Assembly: GCA_940588625.1 (NCBI GenBank)
Contig: CALNPU010000005.1
Span: forward strand, 1-48,089
DNA from: an uncultured Caballeronia sp.
GTDB taxonomy: Bacteria > Pseudomonadota > Gammaproteobacteria > Burkholderiales > Burkholderiaceae
Direction: 5' to 3'
DNA: 48,089 bases
Below, one piece after another: positions 9,905 to 20,708 of this stretch (positions are counted from its first letter, which is position 1; each line of letters starts with the position of its first letter). The notes beneath the pieces were generated by a model. The model worked only from the letters and a program-made list of their open reading frames with translations, was not told the origin of the DNA and searched no databases. The translations under genes and the position numbers were made by a program.

Positions 9905-11224
9905 TTAGCGAGCGCTCAGTGCACCGATTGTGTTGATCGTCCGGCCGTCGCGATGAACGGCAGAAGCACATGGTCACCTACGGCGCCGTCTACTGTACCG
10001 CCCATCGGATAGACCATCAGGCCGCGCTTCATCGCTTCGCTCTTGATCACCGCATGTAACTTCTTGCTAGCGTCGAATAGTTTCTTCGATACCCGGTCTT
10101 GCACCAGTTCGACACCGATAAACAAGCCCCGGCCACACACGTCACCGATGAACGGTGACTTGCATAATGCGCGCGAAGCAATCCGCGAAGCTGCTCGCCT
10201 CTTGCCTGCACATTGTTCAGCAGCTTCTCGTCCGCGATAACCCGCTGGACTTCCAGCGCTGCCGCACAAGCCGTCGCGTGGCCGATGTAAGGTGCCCGTG
10301 CTGGAAGAAACCGAGCCGTTGACAATGGTGTTGTAGATCTCGTCACTGACGAGCGTCCGCTCCAATCGCCTGGTAACCGGCTCCCAGGCCCTTCGCGATG
10401 CTGGGGCCGTCGTCCTCTGCGCAAGCGTACAGGTGGCCGGTACGCCGCATCCCGGACATGATTTCGTCCAGGATCAGTAATACGCCGTACTTGTTGCACA
10501 CCGCGCGAATTTTCTTGAAGTATTCGCGTACCGGCGGCACCGCGCCTGCAGTTACCCCTATGATCGTTTCGGCGACGAAAGCCGCGACCGTGTCGCCACC
10601 AAGTTCCAGGATTTTCGACTCGAGTTCATCGGCCAGGCGCTGCGCGAAAGCTTCCTCGGTTTCATCGGCGCGCTGTTCGCGATACGCGTAGCACGGACTT
10701 ACGTGGTGGGCTTCGATGAGGATGGGAAGAAACGGCTCACGACGCCACGCGTTTCCGCCAATAGCGAGCGCGCCGAGTGTATTGCCGTGATAACTCTGGC
10801 GACGGGCAATGAAATGACGCCGCTGCCCTTGACCCTTTTCGACGAAATACTGCCGGGCAAGTTTGAGGGCGGCTTCTATGGCTTCGGAGCCGCCAGAGGT
10901 GAAGTACACGTGGCCTAGACCGACGGGAGCGTCCGCGACCAGACGGTCGGACCTCTTCCGCGACGACCGTCGTGAAAAACGAAGTGTGAGCGTAGGGAAG
11001 CTGCTGGGCCTGCCGCTTGATGGCATCGATAACGCGTTGATTGCTGTGGCCCAGACACGATACCGTGGCACCGCCCGATGCGTCGATGTAGCGCTTACCT
11101 TCCGAGTCGATGATTTCGATTCCATCGCCTGCAACTGCAATAGGAAATTTGGCTCGCGGGGCGCGATGAAAAACAGTTGTCGTTCTGACCTCGACGTTGC
11201 TGACGATGCCCGGGCGCTCGTCAC
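9905..11224 (-). pseudogene. Class III (omega-type) PLP aminotransferase, broken
   Basis: A pyridoxal-phosphate aminotransferase of class III of about 440 residues. The start is uncertain (a GTG at 11224 is possible). The N-terminal part, RSERQLFFIAPR, is split by frameshifts. The middle is open: LGHVYFTSGGSEAIEAALKL (cofactor phosphate loop), RRQSYHGNTLGALAI and LLILDEIMSGM (the Asp of the cofactor site). A deletion just before the catalytic lysine segment SIAKGLGAGYQ shortens the loop there. Further shifts split VSDEIYNTIVNG, CAAALEVQRVIADEKLL and FIGVELVQD. The original stop is probably at 9905-9907. Its promoter region carries one of the three shared operators. Confidence 0.85.
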
Positions 11225-11342
11225 TTGGAGAATAGAGGTTCTGAGCCGGCGTTCACCTTGATTGACGACATCCTCCTTCGGCATGGGGGTCGGCTGACGA
11301 CAACTCAACCGCTCAGTAACATGCGATGTGTCACTCTCCATC

Positions 11343-11363
11343 GTTACAACACATGTTGTCAAC
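11343..11363. promoter_or_regulatory. Proposed RpiR-type operator upstream of the aminotransferase
   Basis: A palindromic site with arms ACAAC and GTTGT. On the minus strand it reads TTGACAACATGTGTTGTAAC. Its first ten bases are identical to the site upstream of the RpiR gene (12276-12294). It lies in the intergenic space between the end of the RpiR gene and the aminotransferase start, on their shared strand. Confidence 0.65.
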
Positions 11364-11392
11364 GCGGATATTATCCGGCTTGGAAACAAGGC

Positions 11393-12255
11393 TTACGACG
11401 AGTAAGCGCCCTTCGCGTGGAGTGTGGATTCGGCTTCTTCCAGCAATGCGACGGCTGATCGCCCTTCGAGTGCAAGCAGATGAGCAACCAAAGACTCTGC
11501 TATTGCAGACGTGGCGACAAGCGACGGAAAGAAGGACGGGTTTTAGTGCGAAAAGATCAAGACATGGTCGGCGTTGAGGGCGAGGGGGGGACACGGCGCT
11601 GTCGGTGATGGCGACGAGCTTGCAGCCTTGCTCCTTCGCTGCTTGCGCGACGCGCACGGCTTCGGCTGAATACGGGGCGAAGCTTGTTACGACGGTTGCG
11701 TGTCCTCTGGCCATGCCGCGTAGCTGCATTTCCAGCGTGCTGGCCTCGCCGTTGACCAGGCTCACGGACGACCGGAATAGCCGATAACCGTAGACCAAGC
11801 CGAACGCGACCGGATGACACGAGCGGAATCCTGCCACGTGGACATGCGGTGCCTTGCGCAGCATCTTCGCGACCTCGACAATCTTCGTGCCGTTCTGCGC
11901 GAACGTGACTTCGAGGTTGTGGCTTTGCGCAATAGCGAGTTCCTGGACTTAATGATTCGCCTGACCCGCCTTTGACTAGCGCGCGGGCTTTGGACGTTAG
12001 TGCTTCCGGTCGGGTACGGACACGCGCGACGAATATCTCCCGCAGCTCGTTCCAGCCAGGAAAGCCCAGTTGCTGCAATAGCCGAACGAGGGCTACAGGT
12101 TGGACGTTGGCTCGCTCAGCGACCTTCCGCATTGAAAGAACCACGACCTCGCCTGGGAAGTTCAGCAGGAAACCCGCGCCAGCCTGGAATTGCGGGCTGA
12201 GTTCGGGAAACTTCGCACGTATCGATGAAACCAGGTCTTCAAAATTGGACGACAC
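11393..12255 (-). pseudogene. RpiR/MurR-family transcriptional regulator, broken
   Basis: A sugar-phosphate-sensing type regulator with an N-terminal HTH_6 domain and a C-terminal SIS domain, about 285 residues when intact. The likely start is the GTG at 12255 (SSNFEDLVSSIRAKFPELSP). The HTH region reads SMRKVAERANVQPVALVRLL. A frameshift follows ALVKGGSGESL near 11950. The SIS domain continues in another frame as LRKAPHVHVAGFRSCHPVAF, ATVVTSFAPYSAEAVRVAQ and GCKLVAITDSAVSP; a further lesion near 11590 precedes the end STLHAKGAYSS with TAA at 11393-11395. A palindromic site just upstream (12276-12294), shared with two neighbours, suggests autoregulation and control of the aminotransferase and binding-protein genes. 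Confidence 0.85.
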
Positions 12256-12275
12256 GAAACAAGCCTCGTTATTAA

Positions 12276-12294
12276 GTTGACAACATTTGTAGTT
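12276..12294. promoter_or_regulatory. Proposed RpiR autoregulatory operator
   Basis: The sequence GTTGACAACATTTGTAGTT lies 21 bases upstream of the regulator's start and shares TTGACAACAT exactly with the site at 11343-11363 (read on the minus strand). It is degraded on one arm compared with the other two sites. Confidence 0.55.
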
Positions 12295-12354
12295 TAACGA
12301 GGTTGTTGCGTCGACGGACTGTTGTCGGTGGCTAGGGGATCGGCGATTGCTGAT

Positions 12355-12520
12355 GACTCTCACTTCTCCGGAGGAGTCGGCTTCTGCTTTCGGCCATAGC
12401 GGCGAGGACACGCGCGAAGTCGACAAGGACTTCGCGCGTTCTCTAATTCACGATGCCCGGTTTGAAAAAGATCCGCCTGTGCACGATCTGCGATTCGTCT
12501 TGCGAGTCCCGCTGTGATCA
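12355..12520 (-). pseudogene. Fragment resembling the C-terminal end of the neighbouring Fic gene
   Basis: This stretch resembles positions 13151-13310 at the DNA level: both contain cggcttctgctt(t/c)cggccata, aaaagatccgcc and cttgcgag in the same order. On the minus strand it encodes PLWPKAEAD, comparable to PRLWPEAEAD at the end of the Fic gene. It is too short and shifted to be a gene. It is most simply a decayed second Fic gene or a duplicated end. Confidence 0.5.
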
Positions 12521-12540
12521 GAAAATTCGAACGCCCCTTC

Positions 12541-13150
12541 CTAATTCAGAGAGCATCTTCTGTGCGCCTCCAAACGTTCCCCATCAATAATCATGGCAAA
12601 TTGCGACAGACGGTTAAGCCGGTTCTGGAAAGGTTGAGACAATAATGAAAACGATCTCCCTCCGTCAGGTTTGTAGGACACCTGCCTGTATACGGGACCG
12701 GCCGACGCTTCCTGGGTTTTGTCGTGATGAATGCCCATCGCTTCGTTGAGGAGCAGAGCGATATTCGTCGTACTTTTTGAGAAATATAAAAAACAAAGAG
12801 CTAAGAGAATATGAAGATCAAGAGCAAATGGGGCAATAACGTTCACGCAGGAAAAATCGTTTCCGCCGTGGACGGTAAGAGGGTTTTCATCCATCCATCT
12901 ACAGTCTGAGTTTGAGACACACCCGTTGAGCGACATTGCAGGCCACCGAGGCCAAAGATTGCATACTGTTTCGATCAATAACGTTCAAAAAGTAGCCGAT
13001 CACATGAGTGAGCCATTTACCCACGTGAAACCAGACGACGTTGTAGTTCTGCTTTGTGCAAGCGACGAGACTCGTACGGCAGCCCTGGCCGTGCTCGGTT
13101 TGGGTGAGGGCTGAGCAGACGAACAGGTGCGAAAGCAATTTCACTCTTTT
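12541..13150. other. Unassigned stretch with short open frames
   Basis: About 600 bases between two Fic-related pieces, lower in GC than its surroundings around 12780-12830. A 32-codon frame at 12811-12909 (+) begins MKIKSKWGNNVHAGKIVSAV, and a second short frame at 12926-13114 (+) contains KPDDVVVLLCASDETRTAAL. They could be parts of one broken gene, but I do not recognise a family. No RNA gene or repeat is visible. Confidence 0.3.
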
Positions 13151-14373
13151 TCAGGCAGTATCGGCTTCTGCTTCCGGCCATAGACGCGGAAACAGATATC
13201 GGAACGACTTGATTGACCGCCAGTTCGACGGGACCTTTCGGCGTTCTCGAACGAACGATGCCCAGCGAAAAGATCCGCCGCACACGATCCGCAGTTCGGC
13301 TTGCGAGCCCCATCATGGCTTTGAACCGGGCTCTGTCTATCGATTTGATTGTTGCCAGATAGGCGAGCGGTTGTGCCGCTCCAGCTCTCAAGAAACGGGG
13401 GGGCCGCTCTTGGTCGCTTCGGCCGCCAGCATTTGGGCTAACCTCGCCTCGAATGCCGGTATTTGGAACATACCGTCCATGAAGCCGATCTGATCGAGAC
13501 AGAGGTTCATGCAGAAAGCGATAAATTCCACCAAACCGCTTTCGCTCAAAACACCTCGCCTGTCATAGTCGCCTTTGCGGCGTCGATCAGCAGCTATCAA
13601 ATGCTCATAGTAAGCATCCTGGTCCCGAGCGAATCCGCGCATTGGCGACCATAGCCCCTGCGTCAGCCCTAACGCCGAAAGTCCAGTATGCGTATGCAGT
13701 CGCGCGGTGCGTCCATTCGAGAAACGGGCGAATCCACGCGAGCCTGTGGTGGGCTGCCATCAACGCGATAACCGCGGTTTCACCGGCCCGTGCATAACGA
13801 TATCCGCGATGCCACTCCTCCATAAAGTCCGATAACGTCGCCGGGTCGGGGGGATGTGGGAGCCGACCTTGACACCTCTATCCCGCCATAAGCCCGGAGT
13901 GATTCTTTCCTCTTTGCCGTCATCGTCAATCTGAAAAAGATCTTCCGGCGACAACTGGTCGTGTAAATGCCGATGAATGGCTTGAGGTACAGAAGCTTTG
14001 AAGAACACATTGGAGTCGAACGTGGAGAAGGTCTCTTCGCCCCAACGCTCGGTGACAATATGGGCGACCGCAATGCGTTGCTTGCGCGCTTCCCCGGGCT
14101 TCTTGGAAAAATCCTCTTGTAACGCATGCTCGATCAGCAGCGGTTCGGTATGTTGACCCTCTATCTTGTTCGTATATAGTAGGAGTTCATCGGTCGCAGC
14201 GCCTCGCGGAGCAGATCACGCAGATGCGGCATACTGTGAGCCGCCAGATCTTTGGCCCGCCCAATCACATCGGCGGCCAGCGGACGCAGGCTGTCCAGCT
14301 TCGACTCTGAAGGCAGCAGCGGATGCATCTGGTGAACCGCGTGATACGGATATCTGGACTTGGCGGTGATCAT
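13151..14373 (-). pseudogene. Fic-family (AMP-transferase type) protein, broken
   Basis: A protein of the Fic-domain type with an N-terminal Fic_N-like part. The start MITAKSRYPYHAVHQMHPLL runs to LRDLLREALRPMNSYY; a frameshift then separates NKIEGQHTEPLLIEHAL, the usual inhibitory-helix-adjacent region. Later frames hold KASVPQAIHRHLHDQLSPED and FMEEWHRGYRYARAGETAVI. The catalytic loop that should read HPFxDGNGR is IRPFLEWTHR: the catalytic histidine is arginine and the GNG part is lost by a deletion. The C-terminal winged-helix part (ASRTADRVRRIFSLGIV) and the end PRLWPEAEADT follow. It is dead by several independent lesions. A partial copy of its 3' end lies at 12355-12520. Confidence 0.8.
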
Positions 14374-14722
14374 GGCGGCTACTTTGGCGAATCTGTGTTA
14401 CGAGAATAATCTCATAAAATATTTTATTTTACATATAGATATGAAATCCGTGGCGAGTTTTTAGGCGAATTATTCGGCGGGTATATCTGCGTGACGGGTA
14501 GCGGAAACATTCGAAGAGCGGCCAGGTTGTCATTCGAGGGACCGCACCGGCTTTGAGTGCATCTCTACGGGATAGATATTCAAGAACCGTTTCTCAACAC
14601 ACCTTCCTGTCAAGTTGGCACAGTGCACATGCGCACCTGATGAAAAGTCACAGCGACGTCACCTGGCACGGTGGGTGGCAAGCATAGGTTTTCCACCCGC
14701 ATTCACCCTTCGTCTCCGTGCA
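14374..14722. other. Intergenic region upstream of the Fic gene
   Basis: About 350 bases with no gene seen. An AT-rich stretch at 14400-14450, including an imperfect palindrome (gagaataatctc), lies directly upstream of the Fic start and is the likely promoter. The remainder shows nothing recognisable. Confidence 0.5.
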
Positions 14723-16417
14723 TCAATGTAGCAAGCCGAACACCGTAACGCCATTCGTCGCGCCCACGTATACCTTCCCCTCAGCAATCATCGGCGTGAT
14801 GAATTTGTTGCCAGCGCCGAACTGGTCTCGCGTGCCGGCCTGATTGCTGTTGTACAACTCGTGCGCGAGATTGGTAGCGTATGCGTGAAGCGCGCCAACC
14901 GTGCCGTTTTCTGCCGCCCACACAATGCCATTACTCGTGCCGTTCGCCGAGATGGCCGTTGTCGCACCGGGGTAAGGAAACGGCGTCGGGCTCTGCGAAG
15001 ACGGTGTGGTGACGAGCAGTGCGTTGGTGATAGGCAGCGCCTTGAGCGTATCGGTCTGGCCTCCGTAATAAACGACTTGGTTAAAGTACGCCGGCGAGCC
15101 CCAGATACCATCGGCCAGGACGTCGGTCAGCTCCTGCCAGATGTTGTTAGTCGTCGGACTGAACTTGCCCATGTTGTCGCGATCAACGACGTAGATATTG
15201 GTGTCCTTACCCGCGCCGAGAGCCAGGTGCTTAACCGTGCCGTTAGCCGTGGTTTGATCGGGCAACAGCAGCGCACCGCCCGAGCCGAAATAGCCATCGG
15301 CGGGAAATACCCTGCGCGTTGAGCGTCGTGTCGAAGATGCCGTTGCCGTCAATGAAATAGATCGATGTCCCGTCCGACGCCATGCCCGAACCCGCCACCA
15401 GATCGATCCCTTGCTGCCGTTCGGAGTAACGGGAAGCGCGTCGGTTTGCTTCAACGTATCCGCGCTATAAGACATCACCACCTGATGTAGTTGCCGGACA
15501 TGCAGTGGGTGGTCCAGCCCATGTAGATGGTGCCGTTGACCAGCGTCAGCGCGGAGCGCACGGTGTGCAGGGCAGGCGTGAAGATAAGGACGCCATTCGC
15601 ACCTTCCGCACCGTTGCCTGGATAGGTCGCGGCGATTTCGGTCGGGGCGCCGAACTGTTCGGCTCCTGTCGCAAGATCTATCGCGTGCAGGCGGTGATGA
15701 ACGTTCCCGCTGGCGTCCGAGGTCATGGCCACGGCATAGAGCGTGCCATTCGGGCCGCGCGAACGGTCGATGACTGGCGTCGACGTGATACCGATTTCGG
15801 GCGTGATGTCCGTGCAACCGGGGGCCGGACTCGGGGTTTCGCCCGCAGGCGCCAGGGATATTTGCCACAGTGCGGCACCGCTGTCGGCGTCGTAGGCGTA
15901 GATGCCGTGCTCGTCACAACATAGACGACGTTATGTACGGCCCCGCCCATTGTGAGATTCGTCACGAATAGCGGCTGCCCGTCGACCTTGCCATTGGCAG
16001 GCAGGAAGCGCAGCAGCCCGAACGTTGACGAGTTGACATTGGCCAGCGTGAGAGTCGTTTCCGCGAGCATCTGGCCGGTTGGCGCGAGGTCGTTGTGGTG
16101 CATCAGCACGTCTGTTGCGTAGCTTGGCACCGCGGTTGACGTCGAGCCGCCAGTCGTTCCAGCAGGCGTGGTCGTGCTCGGCGTGGGCGTCGTAGCGTGG
16201 GTGTCGTACTGGTCGGCGTGGTTGTGGACGGGGCGGACGCTGCAGTCGGGCTTGTGGTCGTACCACTGGCGCCACCCGCACTGGTGGTGTTGGTTGGATT
16301 GTTGCTTGAACCGCCGCAAGGCCCGAGGCACACAGCCATCAGTAATCCTGTACAAATTTTGAACAGATTACGCCACGCGACCGGGCAAAAAGCGAATTTG
16401 AGTTGCAGAGATTTCAT
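14723..16417 (-). pseudogene. PQQ-like beta-propeller lipoprotein, broken
   Basis: An exported beta-propeller protein of about 560 residues. The start MKSLQLKFAFCPVAWRNLFK leads to a membrane segment and the cysteine in LGPCGGSSNN, followed by a low-complexity Thr/Ser/Pro linker, the pattern of a surface lipoprotein. A frameshift in the linker near 16180 is followed by VPSYATDVLMHHNDLAPTGQ and LRFLPANGKVDGQPLFVTNL. Blades with LYAVAMTSDASG, LHAIDLATGAEQFG, TLVNGTIYMGWTTHC, IYVVDRDNMGKF and EGKVYVGATNGVTVFG are spread over different frames, with lesions near 15920, 15730, 15480 and 15310. The stop is at the original place. No PQQ-dependent catalytic residues can be assigned. Unrelated to its neighbours. 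Confidence 0.8.
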
Positions 16418-17301
16418 GGCGGTGTTCTCCAGCGGCCGACGAGCGGCCCACCAAAGGTCTACCCAGCGCGTGCAAGCGCGAATCGCTCGCTGCAGCCCAG
16501 CGTAGCAATCCGGCTTAAAGCGTCCTGCATCAGCAAGAAGAGCGCCTGAGGAAAGAAACGTTCTCCTCTTGCATCAAACAGTTTTGGACTGAGCTGCTGA
16601 CGCAGTGGTGATCGCGGGGCGCGATGTCAGATGAATACCAAGCCGTACATTGAACTTGCGAGGTCAAATATCTGAGCAATGTGGTCGAGCAGGACCATCG
16701 GGTCGTTAGGCACCGAACTCGACCGATGTTCAGACTTAAGGACACGCAGCTCGCCAACTCGCTCGGTTGCATGCTGATAGAGGCAGTAACTGAAGTCGGC
16801 GTGCAGCAAGAGCCCTGCGGAGTTCTGACGCCAGTTTTGTCCGACTGCGCCATGCGCAGGACCGAGTGATTTACGCGCAGATTTTGCCGGGAAATAACAA
16901 GGGAAAGCGAGATGGGAGCATCCCAACTGGAAACGAGGGCGAACGACACATGGGAACAATAGTCGTCGCCGCACGTGGAGCGCTGGAACTACTGGCAAGG
17001 GGGTGGCCGGATAGGTATCCGGCCGAGGCGGTCAAGTGGCTGTGGTTGAAACGTCAGCCGCGGGGTAGACACCAATTCAAGCGTGCCTATCTCCCGGGCC
17101 TCCCAAAATCACAGCAATCGGAGAGTGCTTCACAAACGGAAGGCCGCTTTCCCAGTCGTTAGGCGCGGTTATCAAAAGCCTCCATAAATCCCACCGGTCG
17201 GGCGTTTGCGGCTGAATCACAAACGAATAGCGGAAACTGGCGCGGCAATTTATCGGTAACTTTTTGACTATTGCCACTTTCAGCGCGCTAAGCTCGCTTC
17301 C
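16418..17301. other. Long gene-poor stretch
   Basis: Nearly 900 bases between the beta-propeller pseudogene and glmS. Short open frames exist on both strands (for example 16627-16998 and 17077-17277 on the minus strand), but none has a recognisable domain, a good start or a family match, and codon use is unconvincing. No tRNA or clear repeat is seen. It probably contains fully decayed genes. Confidence 0.5.
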
Positions 17302-19119
17302 TCACTCCACCGTCACACTCTTCGCCAAATTCCTGGGCTTATCCACATCCGTCCCTCTGGCACAGGCCGTGTGATAAGCTAACAATTGCAGCGGGACGAC
17401 GTGAAGAATGGGTGAAAGCAACCCATAATGCTCAGGCATTCGAATCACATGAATCCCATCCTCGCTAATAATCTGGGTATCCGAATCCGCAAAGACATAA
17501 AGCTCGCCCCCTCGCGCCCTAACCTCTTGCATATTCGACTTCAGCTTTTCCAGCAGCGTGTCATTAGGCGCCACCGTCACCACCGGCATAGCCTCAGTCA
17601 CCAGCGCTAGCGGCCCATGCTTCAACTCCCCGGCCGGATAAGCTTCCGCATGAATATACGAAATCTCCTTGAGCTTTAATGCACCTTCAAGCGTGATCGG
17701 ATAGTGCAGTCCACGCCCGAGAAACAGCGCATTCTCCTTGCGTGAAAACTTTTCCGACCAGGCGATGATCTGCGGCTCCAGCGCCAGTACGCTATTTAAC
17801 GCCGCAGGTAAGTGCCGCAACTGCGTCAGATAATCCGCCCCCTGCTTTTCAGTCACATGCCCGCGCAACGTCCCAAGCGTGACGGCCAGCACAAACATCC
17901 CGACCAGCTGCGTCGTAAATGCCTTGGTCGAAGCCACTCCAATCTCGGTCCCCGCATGCGTCAGAAACGCGAGCTTTGTCAGCCGGACCATCGCGCTGGA
18001 AGCCACATTGCAAACCGCCAGCTTGTGTTTATGCCCCAGCGCCTGCGCATGCTTCAACGCGGCCAATGTATCCGCGGTCTCGCCCGATTGCGAAATCACC
18101 ACCACCAAAGCTCGCGGATTCGGCACCGATTCGCGATACCTATACTCACTCGCAATCTCCACTTGAGTCGGAATCTTCGCAACCGATTCAAGCCAGTACT
18201 TCGCCGTCATGCCCGCATACGAACTCGTGCCGCACGCAAGAATAAGGACGCTGTCGATATCGGCGAAAACTTCTGCAGCGTTCGCCCCGAACAACTCGGC
18301 GGAGAAACGATCGGTTTGAGGAATCGTGTCGGTGATCGCGCGCGGCTGCTCGAAGATTTCCTTCTGCATGAAATGCCGATACGGCCCAAGCTCAACCGCG
18401 CCGCCATACGCCGCAACCACACGCACTTCGCGCTCCACGGCCATTCCATCGCGATCGACAATCCTCACGCCGTCCAGCGTGATCTCGACCACGTCGCCTT
18501 CATCGAGGAACCCAAAATGATCGGTGCTGCCGGCAAGCGCGAGCGCATCGGAGGCGAGGAAGTTCTCGCCATCGCCCACGCCCACCACCAGCGGCGACCC
18601 CTGCCGCGCGCCGACCACCGTATGCGGCTGATCCTTGTGGATCACGGTAATGGCGTACGCGCCATGCAATTCCTTCACGGCGTCGCGCACGGTCTGGAAA
18701 AGATCGCCGCAATACTTGCTGTGGATCAAATGCGCGATGACTTCGGTATCGGTCTGCGAGACAAACTCGTAGCCCTTCCCCTTCAGCATGGTCCGCAAGG
18801 TCTCGTAATTCTCGATGATCCCGTTATGCACCAGCGCCAGTTCGTTACGCGAGAAGATGGGATGCGCGTTGTCGGTAACGGGCGTACCATGGGTCGCCCA
18901 GCGGGTGTGCGCAATGCCGGTTGCGCCTTCCAAATGCATGTCGCGGACCTGATCGGCGAGATCGGCCACGCGCGCCACGCTGCGCGCGTGCTTCGGTTCG
19001 CCAACGGCAATCACGGCTACGCCGCAGGAGTCGTAGCCACGATATTCCAGCCGTCGCAGACCTTCGACCAGCACCGATACGATGTTACGTTGCGCAACCG
19101 CGCCGACAATTCCACACAT
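17302..19119 (-). CDS. glmS: Glutamine--fructose-6-phosphate aminotransferase (isomerizing)
   Basis: Makes glucosamine-6-phosphate from fructose-6-phosphate and glutamine, the first step of UDP-GlcNAc synthesis for peptidoglycan and LPS; cytosolic. The protein has 605 residues, the usual length. It begins MCGIVGAV, with Cys2 as the N-terminal glutaminase nucleophile. The glutaminase domain includes HTRWATHG and HNGIIENY. Two SIS sugar-isomerase domains follow ([38 protein letters not shown]), and the C-terminus [13 protein letters not shown] is the conserved sugar-binding tail. It lies 90 bases downstream of glmU on the same strand, so the two consecutive pathway enzymes are probably one transcript. 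No glmS ribozyme is seen in the gap. Intact. Confidence 0.98.
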   Translation of the reverse strand: MCGIVGAVAQRNIVSVLVEGLRRLEYRGYDSCGVAVIAVGEPKHARSVARVADLADQVRDMHLEGATGIAHTRWATHGTPVTDNAHPIFSRNELALVHNGIIENYETLRTMLKGKGYEFVSQTDTEVIAHLIHSKYCGDLFQTVRDAVKELHGAYAITVIHKDQPHTVVGARQGSPLVVGVGDGENFLASDALALAGSTDHFGFLDEGDVVEITLDGVRIVDRDGMAVEREVRVVAAYGGAVELGPYRHFMQKEIFEQPRAITDTIPQTDRFSAELFGANAAEVFADIDSVLILACGTSSYAGMTAKYWLESVAKIPTQVEIASEYRYRESVPNPRALVVVISQSGETADTLAALKHAQALGHKHKLAVCNVASSAMVRLTKLAFLTHAGTEIGVASTKAFTTQLVGMFVLAVTLGTLRGHVTEKQGADYLTQLRHLPAALNSVLALEPQIIAWSEKFSRKENALFLGRGLHYPITLEGALKLKEISYIHAEAYPAGELKHGPLALVTEAMPVVTVAPNDTLLEKLKSNMQEVRARGGELYVFADSDTQIISEDGIHVIRMPEHYGLLSPILHVVPLQLLAYHTACARGTDVDKPRNLAKSVTVE

Positions 19120-19209
19120 GGCGTCGTCCTTTACAGATTATTTTCAAAAATCGCTCGAAAACGCCCGGCGCTCTCCGCCAAGGCGCGCGCTCAAGCACAC
19201 GAGCCATGT

Positions 19210-20577
19210 TTATTGTTCAAGCTTTTTTTTGGTCGGACGTACGTAACCGCTCTTACTGACCTGAGTTTTTTCGTTCAGCACGAGCTGGTCTGCCGCGACA
19301 TCCTTCCAAACGGTCGTCCCGGCCGCGATAGACGCACCACGCCCCACGCGCACCGGCGCAACAAGTTGCGTATCGGAGCCGACGAACACGTCGTCCTCTA
19401 TCACCGTGCGGAATTTGTTCGCGCCATCGTAGTTACACGTAATCGTGCCCGCGCCGATATTCACTCGCGCCCCAATATCCGAGTCGCCGATATAGCTCAA
19501 ATGGTTCGCCTTCGACCCACGCCCGAACACCGCGTTCTTCACTTCGACGAAATTGCCCACGTGTGCTTCGTCACCGAGCACAGCGCCCGGACGCAAGCGC
19601 GCATACGGTCCCAGCACGACATTCGCGCCAGTCGTGCCACCCTCAATGTGCGTAAAAGCATCAATCCGGGTGCCCGCACCAATAGTGGCATTGCGAATCA
19701 CACAGTTCGGGCCGACGGTCACGTTATCGGCCAACGTGACATCGCCTTCGAAGAAGCAATTCACGTCGATAGACACATCGCGTCCACAGGTCAGCGAGCC
19801 GCGCACATCGATGCGCGCGGGGTCCAGCAGCGTCACACCGGCAACCAGCAACGCCTCGGCGACATTGCCCTGATGAATCCGCTCAAGCTCGGCGAGTTGC
19901 TGCTTACTGTTCACACCAAGCGTTTCCCACTCTTCTTCAGGCTGCGACGTGACGACTTCAATGCCGGCTTCGAGCGCACATTCAACGACATCGGTAAGAT
20001 AAAACTCGCCCTGCACGTTGTCATTTTTAAGCGATGCCAGCCATTCGCCAAGCTGTGCGGTCGGTGTAATAACAATACCGGTATTGATCTCGGCAATCTG
20101 GAGCTGATCGGCATTGGCGTCTTTCTGCTCGACAATGCGCTGCACCGCACCGGTCGGATCGCGCACGATGCGGCCGTACCCGGTCGGATCGTCCAGCGTG
20201 ACCGTCAGAACGCCGTAGCGGCCGCCGGATGCTGCATCGGCCAGGCGTTGCAGCGTGCTGACACGGGTAAGCGGCACATCGCTGCAAAGAATGAGCGTAG
20301 GCACGGAAAGGTCGAGCAGCGGCAGCGTTTGCTGAACCGCATGGCCGGTGCCCAGTTGCTGCTCCTGCACGGCAAACTGGACATCGGGGGCGCCGACTGC
20401 TTTCTGAACCAGTTCCGCTCCATGTCCGACCACGACAACAAGCCGTGTGGGCTTGAGCGCCCGCGCAACGTCGAGCACATGGGAGAGGAGCGGCCGACCA
20501 GCCAAGGGATGAAGGACTTTCGGCAAGGCGGAACGCATACGCTTGCCCGTGCCTGCCGCCAAAATAACAATGTTCAT
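19210..20577 (-). CDS. glmU: Bifunctional N-acetylglucosamine-1-phosphate uridyltransferase / glucosamine-1-phosphate acetyltransferase
   Basis: Carries out the last two steps of UDP-GlcNAc synthesis: acetylation of GlcN-1-P and uridylyl transfer. The 455-residue length is normal. The N-terminal nucleotidyltransferase begins [20 protein letters not shown], the signature G-x-G-x-R-M loop and lysine. [13 protein letters not shown] is the uracil-binding region. The C-terminal left-handed beta-helix shows hexapeptide repeats ([20 protein letters not shown] and others), with [12 protein letters not shown] and the acetyl-CoA site residues in [16 protein letters not shown]. It is followed by glmS and preceded by ttcA after 130 bases. 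Intact. Confidence 0.98.
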   Translation of the reverse strand: MNIVILAAGTGKRMRSALPKVLHPLAGRPLLSHVLDVARALKPTRLVVVVGHGAELVQKAVGAPDVQFAVQEQQLGTGHAVQQTLPLLDLSVPTLILCSDVPLTRVSTLQRLADAASGGRYGVLTVTLDDPTGYGRIVRDPTGAVQRIVEQKDANADQLQIAEINTGIVITPTAQLGEWLASLKNDNVQGEFYLTDVVECALEAGIEVVTSQPEEEWETLGVNSKQQLAELERIHQGNVAEALLVAGVTLLDPARIDVRGSLTCGRDVSIDVNCFFEGDVTLADNVTVGPNCVIRNATIGAGTRIDAFTHIEGGTTGANVVLGPYARLRPGAVLGDEAHVGNFVEVKNAVFGRGSKANHLSYIGDSDIGARVNIGAGTITCNYDGANKFRTVIEDDVFVGSDTQLVAPVRVGRGASIAAGTTVWKDVAADQLVLNEKTQVSKSGYVRPTKKKLEQ

Positions 20578-20708
20578 GGCGTCAGCTTAGTTGAAGTGTG
20601 AGGAACCGCCAATATAGCATGCGCGGATGAGCGCAAAAACCGGGCGCGGCCTTGCTGAGCAACGATCCTGCGGAGTTCTTGCCCGCCGTCAAAGATTGTC
20701 GCGAAATG

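Noticed and set aside
19120..19209. glmS ribozyme before glmS
   Set aside because: The gap is only 90 bases without the conserved ribozyme core, and that ribozyme is known mainly from Gram-positive bacteria.
17812..20601. A very long open frame on the plus strand opposite glmS and glmU
   Set aside because: It is wholly antisense to two unmistakable conserved enzymes, its residue composition (rich in Arg, His, Gln) is typical of antisense frames in high-GC DNA, and it lacks any domain.
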